64,000 nt of DNA from an uncultured Treponema sp. (GTDB lineage Bacteria; Spirochaetota; Spirochaetia; Treponematales; Treponemataceae): positions 310,001-374,000 of the forward strand of contig CAMKEG010000001.1 in assembly GCA_946411505.1 (NCBI GenBank), in the 5' to 3' direction. The notes under the pieces are model-generated. The model was not told where the DNA came from and searched no databases. It was given only the letters and a program-made list of their open reading frames with translations. How positions within the stretch are numbered: the first letter of the stretch is position 1; every line of letters starts with the position of its first letter. Positions 32,101 through 40,196 of the stretch are shown here, piece by piece. The translations under genes and the position numbers were made by a program.

Positions 32101-33757
32101 AAAGCGGATGCCTTTTTGACTCGCACAAGGCGCGGGGAAGCCTTGCCTGCTCCTCCAGCCTAAATGAGTAGCCCGCGATTTCCTCGTCTTCGGAAACGTC
32201 TTTCCATGAGAACAAAATGTTGTTGCTTTCCGCAAATCCGGCGGCGTCAGTTTGCGGCCCGCTTACGACAGGCGCAAGAGGCGGAGTCAAGTCCCTGTAA
32301 TAAGAGACGGCGGCGGACTCGGACCAGTTTCCCGCGTAGTCCACCGCGCGGACTTTTAGCCACCAATTTTTCTCGGCCGACGCCTTTAACGAAAGAGTGT
32401 TCTCTTTGGGAAGGTTCATCAAAACTGTCGGAGCGTCCTGCGAAGGGTCCTGCGTCCAAAGCCAGGAGTAGCCCCTTATCCCCGAAGAGTCGCTTGGCAT
32501 CGTCACCCTAAAGCGAACGTTCTCGTCGCGGCTTCTCTGCCCCAAGGCGTACGACAAGGGTGAAATTGTCGGCGGCAAAACGGAATGGTCGCTGTCAAGG
32601 CGGTAAACTGACGCCGACCTTCCGGCGCCTCCCTGCCAAACAAACGAAAGGGTTTTGCCTCCTGCCGTAATCGTAGGATAGACAAAAGTCGCGGCGCTTC
32701 TTTGCGGAGAAATCGCCTGCTGGTCGCCCCACAAGGAGCCGAGCCTTTGCGCGAAGTAAACTCTTTCAACGCCGCTTCTGGTGTCAAACCAAACAAGGCT
32801 TAGGTTGCCGTTATGGCTGAACAAAATCGGACGGCTCGCGTTTCCTGAATTTGAAATGCGCTCGGCGCGGCCCATCACGCTTCCGTCAAGATTCAATTGC
32901 GCGAAATAAATGTTTGAGTTTTCCGAATTGTAAGGCGTCCGCTCCCAGGCCATGTAATAATTTTGGTCGTAGTTGAACAATGTCGGCCGCTGGTCGCTGG
33001 CCAAGTCGCTCTCCGCGCCGGTCGCAAGCATCGTAGGGTTGGACCACGAGGCGCCGCCGTTGGAGGACAAGGTTGAAAAAAGCCTGTAGACAATTCTTGA
33101 CTGGGTTCTGTATTGCGCCTGAAAAACGACAAGCTCCCCCTTGGGCCCGGAAAGCAAGACAGGCAAGAAGGGATTCAAGGACTTTTGCGCCGGCGAAAAT
33201 TCGCCGAAGTCGTTCCACGAAATTCCGTCGCGGCTTCGCGCGCAAAGCATGGTAAAGCTTTCGTCACGGCCTAGGGAGGTAAAAACGATGAAGCCGCCGC
33301 TTGCCATGTCGTAAATGCGGGGGGCGACAAGCGGAAGGTTTTGCTTGTTGAATTTTTTTTCGGAAAAAGAAGCGCCGCCGTCCAAGCTTGTGTAGACGGA
33401 AATCGCGCTGGCGTCGGAAAGGACGCTGACGGCGACCGCGCCCGAAGAATTCATCGCGGCGCTGTAAAGGTCCGGCACTTCGCCCGAATACGGAAACGGG
33501 CCGGCGAAGCGGCGCGGCTCGTCCCACTTGTCGTTCTTGCAAAATTGAACCGTCAAAAAAATTGAGGAAGAGCTTGCGTCCACTTCCTGCCAAAAGACGG
33601 CGGCGTTTTGGCAGTTTGAAACCGCCCTGGGAAAGCAAACTCCGCTTTTGGACACGCGGACCGGATTTTCCCAAAAGTAGCTTTGGGCGGCCGCTCCTTT
33701 TGAAAGCAAAAGCGCGAAAGAGAAAATCAACTGTAACAAAAAAAGACGCTTTCGCAT
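29144..33757 (-). CDS. SpoIIE-type serine phosphatase with periplasmic propeller and HAMP domain
   Basis: 1537 aa from ATG 33757. Order: signal peptide (1-24); six-bladed sialidase/BNR-like propeller (about 30-395); two fibronectin-like beta domains (about 400-625); a further beta domain; membrane span near 763-783; short cytosolic loop; second span near 830-850; periplasmic sensor region (about 855-1080); third span (about 1088-1110); HAMP (to about 1165); PP2C/SpoIIE phosphatase (about 1190-1537). All metal-site motifs are intact: GDYFD, CDASGHG, YTDGIEES, DDLTLV. It should dephosphorylate a serine-phosphorylated partner-switch protein in response to a periplasmic signal; no anti-sigma antagonist is encoded nearby. 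An upstream ATG (33766) overlaps the -10 box, so 33757 is preferred. Confidence 0.92.
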   Translation of the reverse strand: MRKRLFLLQLIFSFALLLSKGAAAQSYFWENPVRVSKSGVCFPRAVSNCQNAAVFWQEVDASSSSIFLTVQFCKNDKWDEPRRFAGPFPYSGEVPDLYSAAMNSSGAVAVSVLSDASAISVYTSLDGGASFSEKKFNKQNLPLVAPRIYDMASGGFIVFTSLGRDESFTMLCARSRDGISWNDFGEFSPAQKSLNPFLPVLLSGPKGELVVFQAQYRTQSRIVYRLFSTLSSNGGASWSNPTMLATGAESDLASDQRPTLFNYDQNYYMAWERTPYNSENSNIYFAQLNLDGSVMGRAERISNSGNASRPILFSHNGNLSLVWFDTRSGVERVYFAQRLGSLWGDQQAISPQRSAATFVYPTITAGGKTLSFVWQGGAGRSASVYRLDSDHSVLPPTISPLSYALGQRSRDENVRFRVTMPSDSSGIRGYSWLWTQDPSQDAPTVLMNLPKENTLSLKASAEKNWWLKVRAVDYAGNWSESAAVSYYRDLTPPLAPVVSGPQTDAAGFAESNNILFSWKDVSEDEEIAGYSFRLEEQARLPRALCESKRHPLSLAAAQVAERLAAFKEAHPESAFKPKPPAAFVQTRITSTRFANIKNGVYTFSVRSFDKAGNASEPAFVTVYANKFEPFTRVDSVRKITDVFGVGSLELRGAGFRYDGNIYRIKIERQNSKEPYSLDLNLRDGDYSVPTDEKISGIKLDSSVPQGVYSITLYHSDRGRYKVGKAFSIEENGTVKIAADYAYKPSWKRVYDNGKFFARTGDILFATVIIIALGALVFAARGLALSAREAVLVKKEINALLSGDLMPLEKKKKIQALKTRGASLRLKLVSFTAMIVLMAILLVSLPLGYIMTRSQERTLSAGLEERVNVLLSSLASGTRAYMPTQNVLELSALPEQSSAMSEANFVTIAGLSSSGENSGRLECIWASNDSELSKKTDTEVLTPGVTKIADQTMLSASELCQDLNQEAAEKAGEIAKNIAALNSEGASLALKTDELSAKRREEISVITTELSTRLSRTLNEMSEGATSSFPEYNSALLDRENTEYLFYRPVLYRQGTSQTYVRAIVFISVSTAGLIQTIDEARRTIVLTSLAVSLFAVLIGVIASWILASVIVRPIKRLASHVVMIGNTVNKEKLAGKEIVIKSRDEIGQLGDSVNEMTRDLVKAAQDEHLAMDGKVVQRAFLPLTPDESGAKQTVAILNDKNFQCFGYYEGASEVSGDYFDYKKLDENHYIIIKCDASGHGVPAALIMTVVATLFRKYYENWSPKKSGGGLDVLVTQINDFIESLGIKGKFATLILALVDTATGDVSLCNAGDNIVHIYDSAAKKQRTLTLQETPAAGPLPTFMVQMKGGFKIEKTRLKKGDVLFLYTDGIEESTRKFRDQNFNVVKCEETDGAKDGVHGNHKVGSESEQMENDRIQEIIEAVLNRQKYVLKKYHNPLPGESLEFDFTACSGTTEEVILALCSVEKVFRFYKPQDADEKDTVRVDRRIDAFLKEHFNRYDYYCGTKADELADNIYLHYSFLREDEQLDDLTLVAAKLG

Positions 33758-33764
33758 TTCTTCC

Positions 33765-33793
33765 ATTATATCAACATTCAAGTCAAAGCGCAA
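33765..33793 (-). promoter_or_regulatory. Promoter of SpoIIE gene, leaderless arrangement
   Basis: On the minus strand TTGCGC (33788-33793), 17-bp spacer, TATAAT (33765-33770), 7 nt before ATG 33757. Both boxes equal those of the 17751 gene. Confidence 0.6.
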
Positions 33794-33820
33794 ATCGTTT
33801 GCGCGGCAAAAAGGGCCGCC

Positions 33821-36800
33821 CTACATTCTGGCCTGCACTTGTTTTTGCAAGTCCAAAATTTTTGAAGACCTTCTGTTTGCGGGCGTTTGCAAAAGCCGCT
33901 CCACAATCGTGTAGGCTCCGACAACATTGTTGTTCCTCAACTCTTGAATCGCCTGGTTGTAGCTGGCCTCGTCCGCGCTTGAAAGGACGACGGCCGCCTT
34001 GCCGCCGACGGCGATTTGAATTCTGTCCTTAAGCATTATGGCGCCGTCGTTGTTTGGATTCAAGGCGATGGCTTGGTCAAGGCGGCTCAAGGCTTGGCGC
34101 AAAAGCTCCTCGTTTCCGCGCGCGCCGGAATAAAGCCTTTGGGCTTCCTGGGTCAAAAAATTTGAACGGCGCAGGGCCGTCTGGTCAACCGGCTTTTGCC
34201 TTATTCCAAGCTCAACCTCAACGTCATAGATGGTCTTCTTCAAGCCCGGATAGTTGGGCCTGATTTCCGCCAAGTCAAGCAAGTCGCTGTAGCCCTGCTG
34301 CTGCGTTGCGGGAACTTTTACGGCCTGCCTCGCGCTCTGCACCCGGCGCGCGAAAGTTTCGTTGAACTGCGCCGGGTCGGTCAACTCGTCGATGCGCAAG
34401 GTCAAAAGCGCGGCCTCTTGGTTAAGCGGATAAACCAACTGCAATTCCTGCAACTTTTTCTTGGCGTCGCCCAAAACGGCAAGCGCGGCGGCTCGATCGC
34501 CCGCCTTTATCAAGGCCGCTCCTTGGTCAAAGTATTGGTGGGCGTTGCTCAAAATTTGCGACATTTCCGGATACAAAGGAGCCGTTGGCTTTATCTCGCG
34601 GCCAGTCTTCATGCTGAGCGCGTTCTGAACCAAAAGCTTAAGGTTCTTAATCTCCTCGTCTTCCTCGACGTTGGTTACCGCCCAGCGGCTTTCCGCGCGG
34701 TTAAGGAGATTTTCGGCGCTCTCAAAGTTTCCGGCGTAGTAATCGTTCTTGGCCCTTGTCTTAAGCGAGCGCACTTCGCTTACGATGATTTTGTTTTCCG
34801 CGTCGTTGATTCTTTGCCCCAAGTCGGCGAGGTTTTTGTCGGTCCTTTCGCGAAGGCTTTGCGAGTCTTGGTGGCTCAAAGACTCGTTGTACAATTCGCG
34901 CGACCTCTGCAAATTTTGCCTTGCGTTGGTGAAGTTTTCGGAACGGAAGTTGGCCTCCGCCCTTCTGAAAATTTCATCGGCCTGGGAAAGGGCGCTTTGG
35001 GCCAGCAAAGTTTCCTGCCTGGCGCGAGCGCTTATCTCAGCGCCTTGCGCGGACCATTGTCCAAGGGAAGCGAGCGCCTCGTCAATTTTAGCGACGGCGC
35101 CTTGCGTCTTTTCCGCGTTGCCCAAAAGCTTGTTTTTCATCGAGGCCAAAAGGTTTCTGTCGGAGGAAAGAGTTTCCTGGACCGCGGCCACCTTTTGCGC
35201 GGCCTCAGCGGGATAATGGCTTTCCAAAAGGCCCGACGCTTCCGCGTAAAGGTCTTGGTAATTGCCAAAAATCATTCCGGCCGCGCGCCCGGAATGCTCG
35301 TCGAGATTTTTCCATGCGCCGTCCGCCGCCGCGACGGAAGACGTTTCGGCAAGGCCGTTCAAGCTTTGGTAGTAATCCAAAATGTTCTTAAAGTCAAGCG
35401 TCCTGTCGCCGCCCAAAAGCGCGACAGGCGCGGCCGCCTTTTTGTCGTCCTTCGGGGCGGAGCCTTCCAGCGCGCTTCTATATTCCAAGAACCAGGGCGC
35501 GCTCAAATTGGCGCGGGCGGTTCTTTCCGTCCTTTCAAGGTTTTGAATGGCGGAAAGCAGGCCGCTTGCGTAAGAGTCGTCCGAGCGGGCGCTTGCCAAT
35601 GAGTCTTCAGGCATTTGAAGCGCCGCCAGCCTGGCCGTCGCCGCCTTGTATTCCGAAAGGTTCGCTTGCGAGCCGTTGGTTCCGCCCACAAAAGCCTTGG
35701 CGCTCCTCATCGACTCGGCGTAAAGCGGCGTCGGCTCTCCAAGGCTTTGTCCGTCCTTGTCCTTTCTCAAGGCGTTCAACGAGGAAACCTCAAGCGAAAG
35801 GTTGGAAAAATTTTCCGCGTCGGCCAAGCGGTAGGCTTCCGGCGCGAACGAAGGCTCAAGCGCCCTTTGAATCGGCGCGGACTTTATGTAATCGTCAAAC
35901 TTTTGCCTTACCGCCTTGGCCAAGGCGCTCTTGGAATTTTCAAGCATGTAATTCCACTCGCCGTCAACCGCGCCCAAAAGGCCGGAATCGGAAACGCTCG
36001 CTATTCCAAGCGCGAAGCGGTTCATGAACGACAAGTAGGAGGCCTCGGTCAACTCCGGGTTTTCTTTTTTCAACTGGTTGAAAATGTCTTCAAGCCTGAC
36101 GCCGGCGGCGACCAGCCTGTTCCTTACGGCGGCAAAGGCCTCCATTTGCAGGCGGAAATTTTGCCAAGCGCGGACGGAGTTTTGGTAGTTGCCGGAATCC
36201 ACGGCTTGAATGAAATTTTTGCAGGCGTCGCCATAGGAGCCGCGCGCGGAAAGATAAAGGTTTGTCGCCGCGTTAAGCTCGTCAACAACTTGCGTAACAG
36301 TCCTAGAAAGGCTTTCCGGGTTTTCGTCGTAGAACTCGTCGCGGTACATGTAAAAGCCGCCTTGAACGACGGCGACCGCCTCGGCGTATTTTTGGCTTCT
36401 GGAATTCCTGGCGCTCTCTTCCATGACGCGGCGGAACTGGGCTCGGTAGTAAGTGAACTCGGCCGCGGCCTTGGCCTGCCTGATAAAGGCCAAGTGCTCT
36501 TGCGTCGGATGCTTTTCCAAAGACTCAAGCTCTTTTATGATTGCCAATTTTTTTTCGGCGTTCTCGGGCTCTTTTTCCATCACGTCAAGCAGCTCGTTGG
36601 CCAAGCGCGTGTAATACGAGCGCGCCCTCATGATTGAGTCCACCCGCCTTTGGGCCGCGTCCAAATCGTCGGGAAATTTTTTCATGTAGGAAGAAAGGGC
36701 GTCCAGGGCCTTGTCGTAGTCAGTCTGCTTTATCAAGGCGTCGATTTCCTTCAACGACAAAAAGTCCTCCTGCGAATGAGCGGGAAGCGAAATCAAAGAG

Positions 36801-36844
36801 AAAGCTAAAATCGACAGAAAAATAATTTTTTTAATATTCAACAC
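33821..36844 (-). CDS. Secreted TPR/coiled-coil protein, unknown function
   Basis: About 1007 aa from GTG 36844 (or TTG 36841); a longer frame reaches 37012 but the signal peptide IKKIIFLSILAFSLISLPAHS starts here. The protein is almost entirely helical. TPR-like motifs occur at the start (YDKALDALSSYMKKFPDDLDAA) and at the C-terminus (LRQALSRLDQAIALNPNNDGAIMLKDRI, IQELRNNNVVGAYTIVERLL). The middle 600 residues hold repeated Asn/Ser-rich and coiled-coil segments, including a doublet with FRSENFTNARQNLQRSRELY and YYAGNFESAENLLNRAESRW. It is probably a periplasmic scaffold. It lies upstream of the SpoIIE gene (27 bp before its promoter) and divergent from the UPF0164 gene. Confidence 0.75.
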   Translation of the reverse strand: MLNIKKIIFLSILAFSLISLPAHSQEDFLSLKEIDALIKQTDYDKALDALSSYMKKFPDDLDAAQRRVDSIMRARSYYTRLANELLDVMEKEPENAEKKLAIIKELESLEKHPTQEHLAFIRQAKAAAEFTYYRAQFRRVMEESARNSRSQKYAEAVAVVQGGFYMYRDEFYDENPESLSRTVTQVVDELNAATNLYLSARGSYGDACKNFIQAVDSGNYQNSVRAWQNFRLQMEAFAAVRNRLVAAGVRLEDIFNQLKKENPELTEASYLSFMNRFALGIASVSDSGLLGAVDGEWNYMLENSKSALAKAVRQKFDDYIKSAPIQRALEPSFAPEAYRLADAENFSNLSLEVSSLNALRKDKDGQSLGEPTPLYAESMRSAKAFVGGTNGSQANLSEYKAATARLAALQMPEDSLASARSDDSYASGLLSAIQNLERTERTARANLSAPWFLEYRSALEGSAPKDDKKAAAPVALLGGDRTLDFKNILDYYQSLNGLAETSSVAAADGAWKNLDEHSGRAAGMIFGNYQDLYAEASGLLESHYPAEAAQKVAAVQETLSSDRNLLASMKNKLLGNAEKTQGAVAKIDEALASLGQWSAQGAEISARARQETLLAQSALSQADEIFRRAEANFRSENFTNARQNLQRSRELYNESLSHQDSQSLRERTDKNLADLGQRINDAENKIIVSEVRSLKTRAKNDYYAGNFESAENLLNRAESRWAVTNVEEDEEIKNLKLLVQNALSMKTGREIKPTAPLYPEMSQILSNAHQYFDQGAALIKAGDRAAALAVLGDAKKKLQELQLVYPLNQEAALLTLRIDELTDPAQFNETFARRVQSARQAVKVPATQQQGYSDLLDLAEIRPNYPGLKKTIYDVEVELGIRQKPVDQTALRRSNFLTQEAQRLYSGARGNEELLRQALSRLDQAIALNPNNDGAIMLKDRIQIAVGGKAAVVLSSADEASYNQAIQELRNNNVVGAYTIVERLLQTPANRRSSKILDLQKQVQARM

Positions 36845-36964
36845 CCAAGGGCGCAAAGCCCCTTTTCTTCTTATTATAATATTCGGAAAATAAGAATTAA
36901 CAATTAAGGAAAAAATACCGAACAATATAGAAGAAGACGGCCCCAAAAATGTCGCGCAAGCAAA

Positions 36965-36993
36965 TTGACATTTTGGAGATTTTTCGTCAAAAT
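36965..36993 (+). promoter_or_regulatory. Candidate promoter of UPF0164 gene
   Basis: TTGACA (36965-36970), 17-bp spacer, CAAAAT (36988-36993), about 26 nt before ATG 37020. The -35 is perfect and the -10 is 4 of 6. Confidence 0.4.
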
Positions 36994-37019
36994 ATAAGAA
37001 AATATAGCGCATTAAGCAA

Positions 37020-38318
37020 ATGATTACAAGAACGCGGCTCTTTTTGACAGCAATAATTCTCTCCTTGCCATTTAAAGCTTTCGCGCTTGACTTGACCGAC
37101 GTTTACAACACGCTGGGAAACGCCTTTTACAACATGATAGACAAAAACGAAGGCATGACATCCTTCCAATCCCTTAACATTCCGTGCGGCGGCCGCGAGG
37201 AAAGCCTGGGAAGCGCCTTTACCGGCCTTGCCGACGACATTTGCTTTTTTGACTACAATCCGGCGGCTTCATGCCTTTTAAAAAACGGAGAGGTGGCGCT
37301 CTTCCACAATTCTTGGATAGCCGACTCCAACATGGAAACATTGGCCTGGGCCGACCGCTTTGGCGACCTTGGACTTGGCGCCAAGCTGAAATGCTTTTAC
37401 ACGCCCTTCACCGAATACAACTACTTTGGCGACCGCGTGGCCGGAAACTATTACAGCGAAACGACAGGGTGCCTAAACGCAAGCTACAACTTTTTCCACG
37501 GCTACTACTTCAAGGGCCTGGCCGTCGGCGGAAACTTAAAGGCGGCCTGGAGATCGATTCCTGACTACACCAACAACGAGACAAACGCGGTCATAAAAGG
37601 CTCAGGACTGGCCCAAAGCGCCTTGGGCTTGATGGGCGACGTCGGCGTAATGATGACCTTTGACGCTTTCAAAAGCTTCGACTCGCGCGACGCGAACCTT
37701 AGAGTTGGCCTTAGCGCCGTCAATTTGGGAGTGTCGCTAAAGGGCTTTGGCTCGCAAGGCTCCTTTGGCTTGGACGACCCCCTGCCCTCCGCCCTTTGCG
37801 CGGGCGCCTCCTACAGGCTTTTAAAATTTTTGGCCTTCACGGCGGACTTCAGGCAGCCGATGAATTTCCAAAACTTTTCAAAAAGCGGCCTATGGTCCGC
37901 GGGAATCGGAGTGGACTGGACCGTCACAAACTACTTGGAATTTATGGCGGGCTTCAGGCTGAAAGGCGGAAACCCCAGGTTCTCCTTGGGAAGCGAATTT
38001 AAAATCAAGAAATTTATTTTTGACGTCAACTACACTTTCGACTTGACATCGTCCCTTAATCCCGTCAACCACTTTAGCCTTAGCGCCAGAGTCGCGCTCG
38101 GAGATCGGGGAAGAAAAATCAAGCGGGAAATGTGCGACAAGTATTACACGCTGGGCCTTGACGAATACGCAAAGGGAAACTACGACGAAGCCGTAAAATG
38201 GTGGACAGAAGCGCTAAAGGAAGACAAGTCATTCACGCCCGCAAAAAAATGGATTGAAACCGTGCGCGGCTCCCAGCGCCTCTACAACCGCGTCCTCGAC
38301 ATCCAGAGCCTAGACTAG
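37020..38318 (+). CDS. UPF0164-family outer-membrane protein with C-terminal TPR-like tail
   Basis: 432 aa. Signal peptide (cleavage near FKAFA|LDL). The UPF0164/FadL-like barrel is recognisable by the conserved start SLNIPCGGREESLGSAFTGLADD and DYNPAASCLL, VALFHNSWIADSNMETLAW, and many amphipathic strands ending near HFSLSARVALG (about 350). After the barrel a soluble helical tail (about 360-432) with one TPR-like unit (KYYTLGLDEYAKGNYDEAVKWW) replaces the usual terminal aromatic strand. Treponemal relatives are proposed long-chain fatty-acid transporters. No Shine-Dalgarno sequence is evident. It is divergent from the helical protein upstream. Confidence 0.88.
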   Translation: MITRTRLFLTAIILSLPFKAFALDLTDVYNTLGNAFYNMIDKNEGMTSFQSLNIPCGGREESLGSAFTGLADDICFFDYNPAASCLLKNGEVALFHNSWIADSNMETLAWADRFGDLGLGAKLKCFYTPFTEYNYFGDRVAGNYYSETTGCLNASYNFFHGYYFKGLAVGGNLKAAWRSIPDYTNNETNAVIKGSGLAQSALGLMGDVGVMMTFDAFKSFDSRDANLRVGLSAVNLGVSLKGFGSQGSFGLDDPLPSALCAGASYRLLKFLAFTADFRQPMNFQNFSKSGLWSAGIGVDWTVTNYLEFMAGFRLKGGNPRFSLGSEFKIKKFIFDVNYTFDLTSSLNPVNHFSLSARVALGDRGRKIKREMCDKYYTLGLDEYAKGNYDEAVKWWTEALKEDKSFTPAKKWIETVRGSQRLYNRVLDIQSLD

Positions 38319-38339
38319 GACAAGACGCTGGCGGCCGCA

Positions 38340-38359
38340 GCGCTTCTTAGCGCGTTTTT
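38340..38359 (+). terminator. Intrinsic terminator after UPF0164 gene
   Basis: GCGCT (38340-38344), loop TCTT, AGCGC (38349-38353), then G and five Ts to 38359. Confidence 0.7.
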
Positions 38360-38366
38360 GTTTTAC

Positions 38367-39263
38367 CTACATCTCTTGAATTTTCCGCTCGACTTCGTCT
38401 ATAACAAAGTCAGGCGAAGACGCGCCCGCCGTCAAGCCGACAACTTTGGCGCCGCCAAAATCGGCCGGCAAATCGTCCGCGCTCTCAACAAAGAAGGAGG
38501 CCGCGCGCAGGCTTTTGGCAAGCTCAAAAAGGCGCTCGCTGTTGGCGGACTTTTTTCCGCCCACGACCACAATCGCGTCAACCTTTTCGCTTAATTTTAC
38601 AAGCGCCTTTTGACGCTCGCCGGTGGCCGGACAAATTGTGTTGAAGATTTTTAGGCCGCTGATTTTTTTTGAAAGGACGTCCGCGATTTTCTCAAACTCT
38701 ATGGGCGAAAAAGTCGTTTGGCTTAAAAGAACCGAATTTTCCGCCATTTGCGGCGTGACGTCAAGAGCCTCGGCTTCCAAAGCGTTTTGGACAAGAACGA
38801 AGCGGCCGCCTCCAGTCTTGGCCTTGGAAGCGCTTTCGGCGGCGCTCCCCTCCACCGCCTTCACTTCCGCATGGCCGGCGTCGCCCGCAAGAATCACATG
38901 CATTCCAAGGCCTGAAAACTCCGCCGCCCGCCTTTGGCTAAGGGCCACGCGCGGGCAGGTCGCGTCGATTATTTGGGCGCCGCGCTCGCGGATTCCATTC
39001 ATCACAAGCGGAGAAACGCCGTGGGCGCGGACAATGACGACGCAATTTTCGTCAAGGCAGTCGATTTGGCTTTCGTTTAGGATTAGAAGGCCCTTTTCCT
39101 TAAGCTTTTCCAAAGCGATTTGGTTGTGAATCAAAGGGCCAAGCGAATAAATTTTTTTAGGCTTTTGCAAATCGGCCTCCGCGCCCAGAGCGTCCAAAGC
39201 GCTCTTAATGGCGCGGCTTACGCCGCTGCAAAAGCCTAAAAGTTCAGAACGAACGCAATTCAT
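38367..39263 (-). CDS. ispH: 4-hydroxy-3-methylbut-2-enyl diphosphate reductase
   Basis: 298 aa. The three iron-sulfur cysteines are at C12 (FCSGVSRA), C103 (DATCPRV) and C211 (TICPATGERQ), matching E. coli C12/C96/C197. HGVSP (H81), the HAEVKAVEG motif with catalytic Glu, and SQTTFS are present. It catalyses the last step of the MEP isoprenoid pathway. There is no ribosome-binding site; the ATG is 12 bp after the secF stop, so translation probably depends on the secF ribosome. A conserved operon with secDF is not a functional rule, but the linkage here is tight. Confidence 0.95.
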   Translation of the reverse strand: MNCVRSELLGFCSGVSRAIKSALDALGAEADLQKPKKIYSLGPLIHNQIALEKLKEKGLLILNESQIDCLDENCVVIVRAHGVSPLVMNGIRERGAQIIDATCPRVALSQRRAAEFSGLGMHVILAGDAGHAEVKAVEGSAAESASKAKTGGGRFVLVQNALEAEALDVTPQMAENSVLLSQTTFSPIEFEKIADVLSKKISGLKIFNTICPATGERQKALVKLSEKVDAIVVVGGKKSANSERLFELAKSLRAASFFVESADDLPADFGGAKVVGLTAGASSPDFVIDEVERKIQEM

Positions 39264-39275
39264 TCAAGGATAAAA

Positions 39276-40196
39276 TCAAAGGGCCGCGACGCCGGAAGCC
39301 TGCTTGGGCATGGCGTGGTGGATTCCGAATTCCGGCTTCCATCCGCGGCGGGTAAAGTTGATGAATCCCGAAGAAATGAAGATTGAAGAATAACAACCGC
39401 TGAGCAAGCCCACAGACATCGCCAAGGCGAAGTCCTTGATGCTTCCCGTTGTGAAAACATACAATGAAATCACGGCGAACAAGGTCGTGACCGTCGTGAT
39501 GATTGAGCGAGCCAAAGTGTCGCTCAAGGACTGGTCCAAAAGATCCTTGAAACTCTTTACTTCCATAAGAGGAAGGTTGTAGCGCACGCGGTCAAGGATA
39601 ACGACAGTGGCGTTGATTGAGTAACCGACGATTGTCAACACGGCGGCGAGAGTCGTCGTGCTGAATTCAATTTGGCTCCAAGTGATGAAAGTGAACATGA
39701 CGCAAACGTCATGAACCAAGGCCACAATCGCGCCCAAGGCAAAGTCCCAGTGGAAGCGGATTGTCGCGTAAAGCCAAATCAAGAGCATAGTTCCCAAAAG
39801 CAAAAAGATAGACTGACGGGCCAAGGAGCTTGACATGCTTGAGCCGATGAAGTCCGTCTTAAGAACGTCAACGTTGCCCTCGCCATACTTGTTGACAAGC
39901 GCCTGAGTGATTTTTCCGCCCTCGCTTTCGGCAGCGCCGGCGCGAATTTGGTATTCATCGCTTGACGAAGGGCCTATCTTTTTTACGCTCGCGCCGCGGA
40001 TTCCCTGCAAGGCCGCGCGCACGTCTTCAATTCCGGCGGCTCCCTTGATTGAAACTTCCTCAATGGCGCCGGGCTTAAAGTCAATGCCAAGGTTGATTCC
40101 GCGAGTGGCAAGGCCAAAGATTCCGGAAGCGATGACTATGCAAGAAAAAATCGCGCAAGGCAAAAAGCCCTTGCTGAAAGAAATTCTATTTTTCAT
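39276..40196 (-). CDS. secF: Protein translocase subunit SecF
   Basis: 306 aa from ATG 40196, chosen because GGAGGG lies 8 nt upstream and the A of ATG overlaps the secD TAA (TAATG). SecF pattern: N-terminal span, GIDFKPGAIEEVSI, the soluble P1-like segment (about 50-115), then five spans including TLAAVLTIVGYSINATVVIL and VRYNL. It works with SecD in proton-driven pulling of preproteins across the inner membrane. Confidence 0.96.
   Translation of the reverse strand: MKNRISFSKGFLPCAIFSCIVIASGIFGLATRGINLGIDFKPGAIEEVSIKGAAGIEDVRAALQGIRGASVKKIGPSSSDEYQIRAGAAESEGGKITQALVNKYGEGNVDVLKTDFIGSSMSSSLARQSIFLLLGTMLLIWLYATIRFHWDFALGAIVALVHDVCVMFTFITWSQIEFSTTTLAAVLTIVGYSINATVVILDRVRYNLPLMEVKSFKDLLDQSLSDTLARSIITTVTTLFAVISLYVFTTGSIKDFALAMSVGLLSGCYSSIFISSGFINFTRRGWKPEFGIHHAMPKQASGVAAL

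Noticed and set aside
33758..33793. Longer N-terminus for the SpoIIE protein
   Set aside because: The ATG at 33766 overlaps the -10 hexamer and the frame above it covers the promoter; the signal peptide begins at 33757.
36845..37012. Extra 56 N-terminal codons of the TPR protein
   Set aside because: They precede a clear signal peptide and overlap the divergent promoter region.
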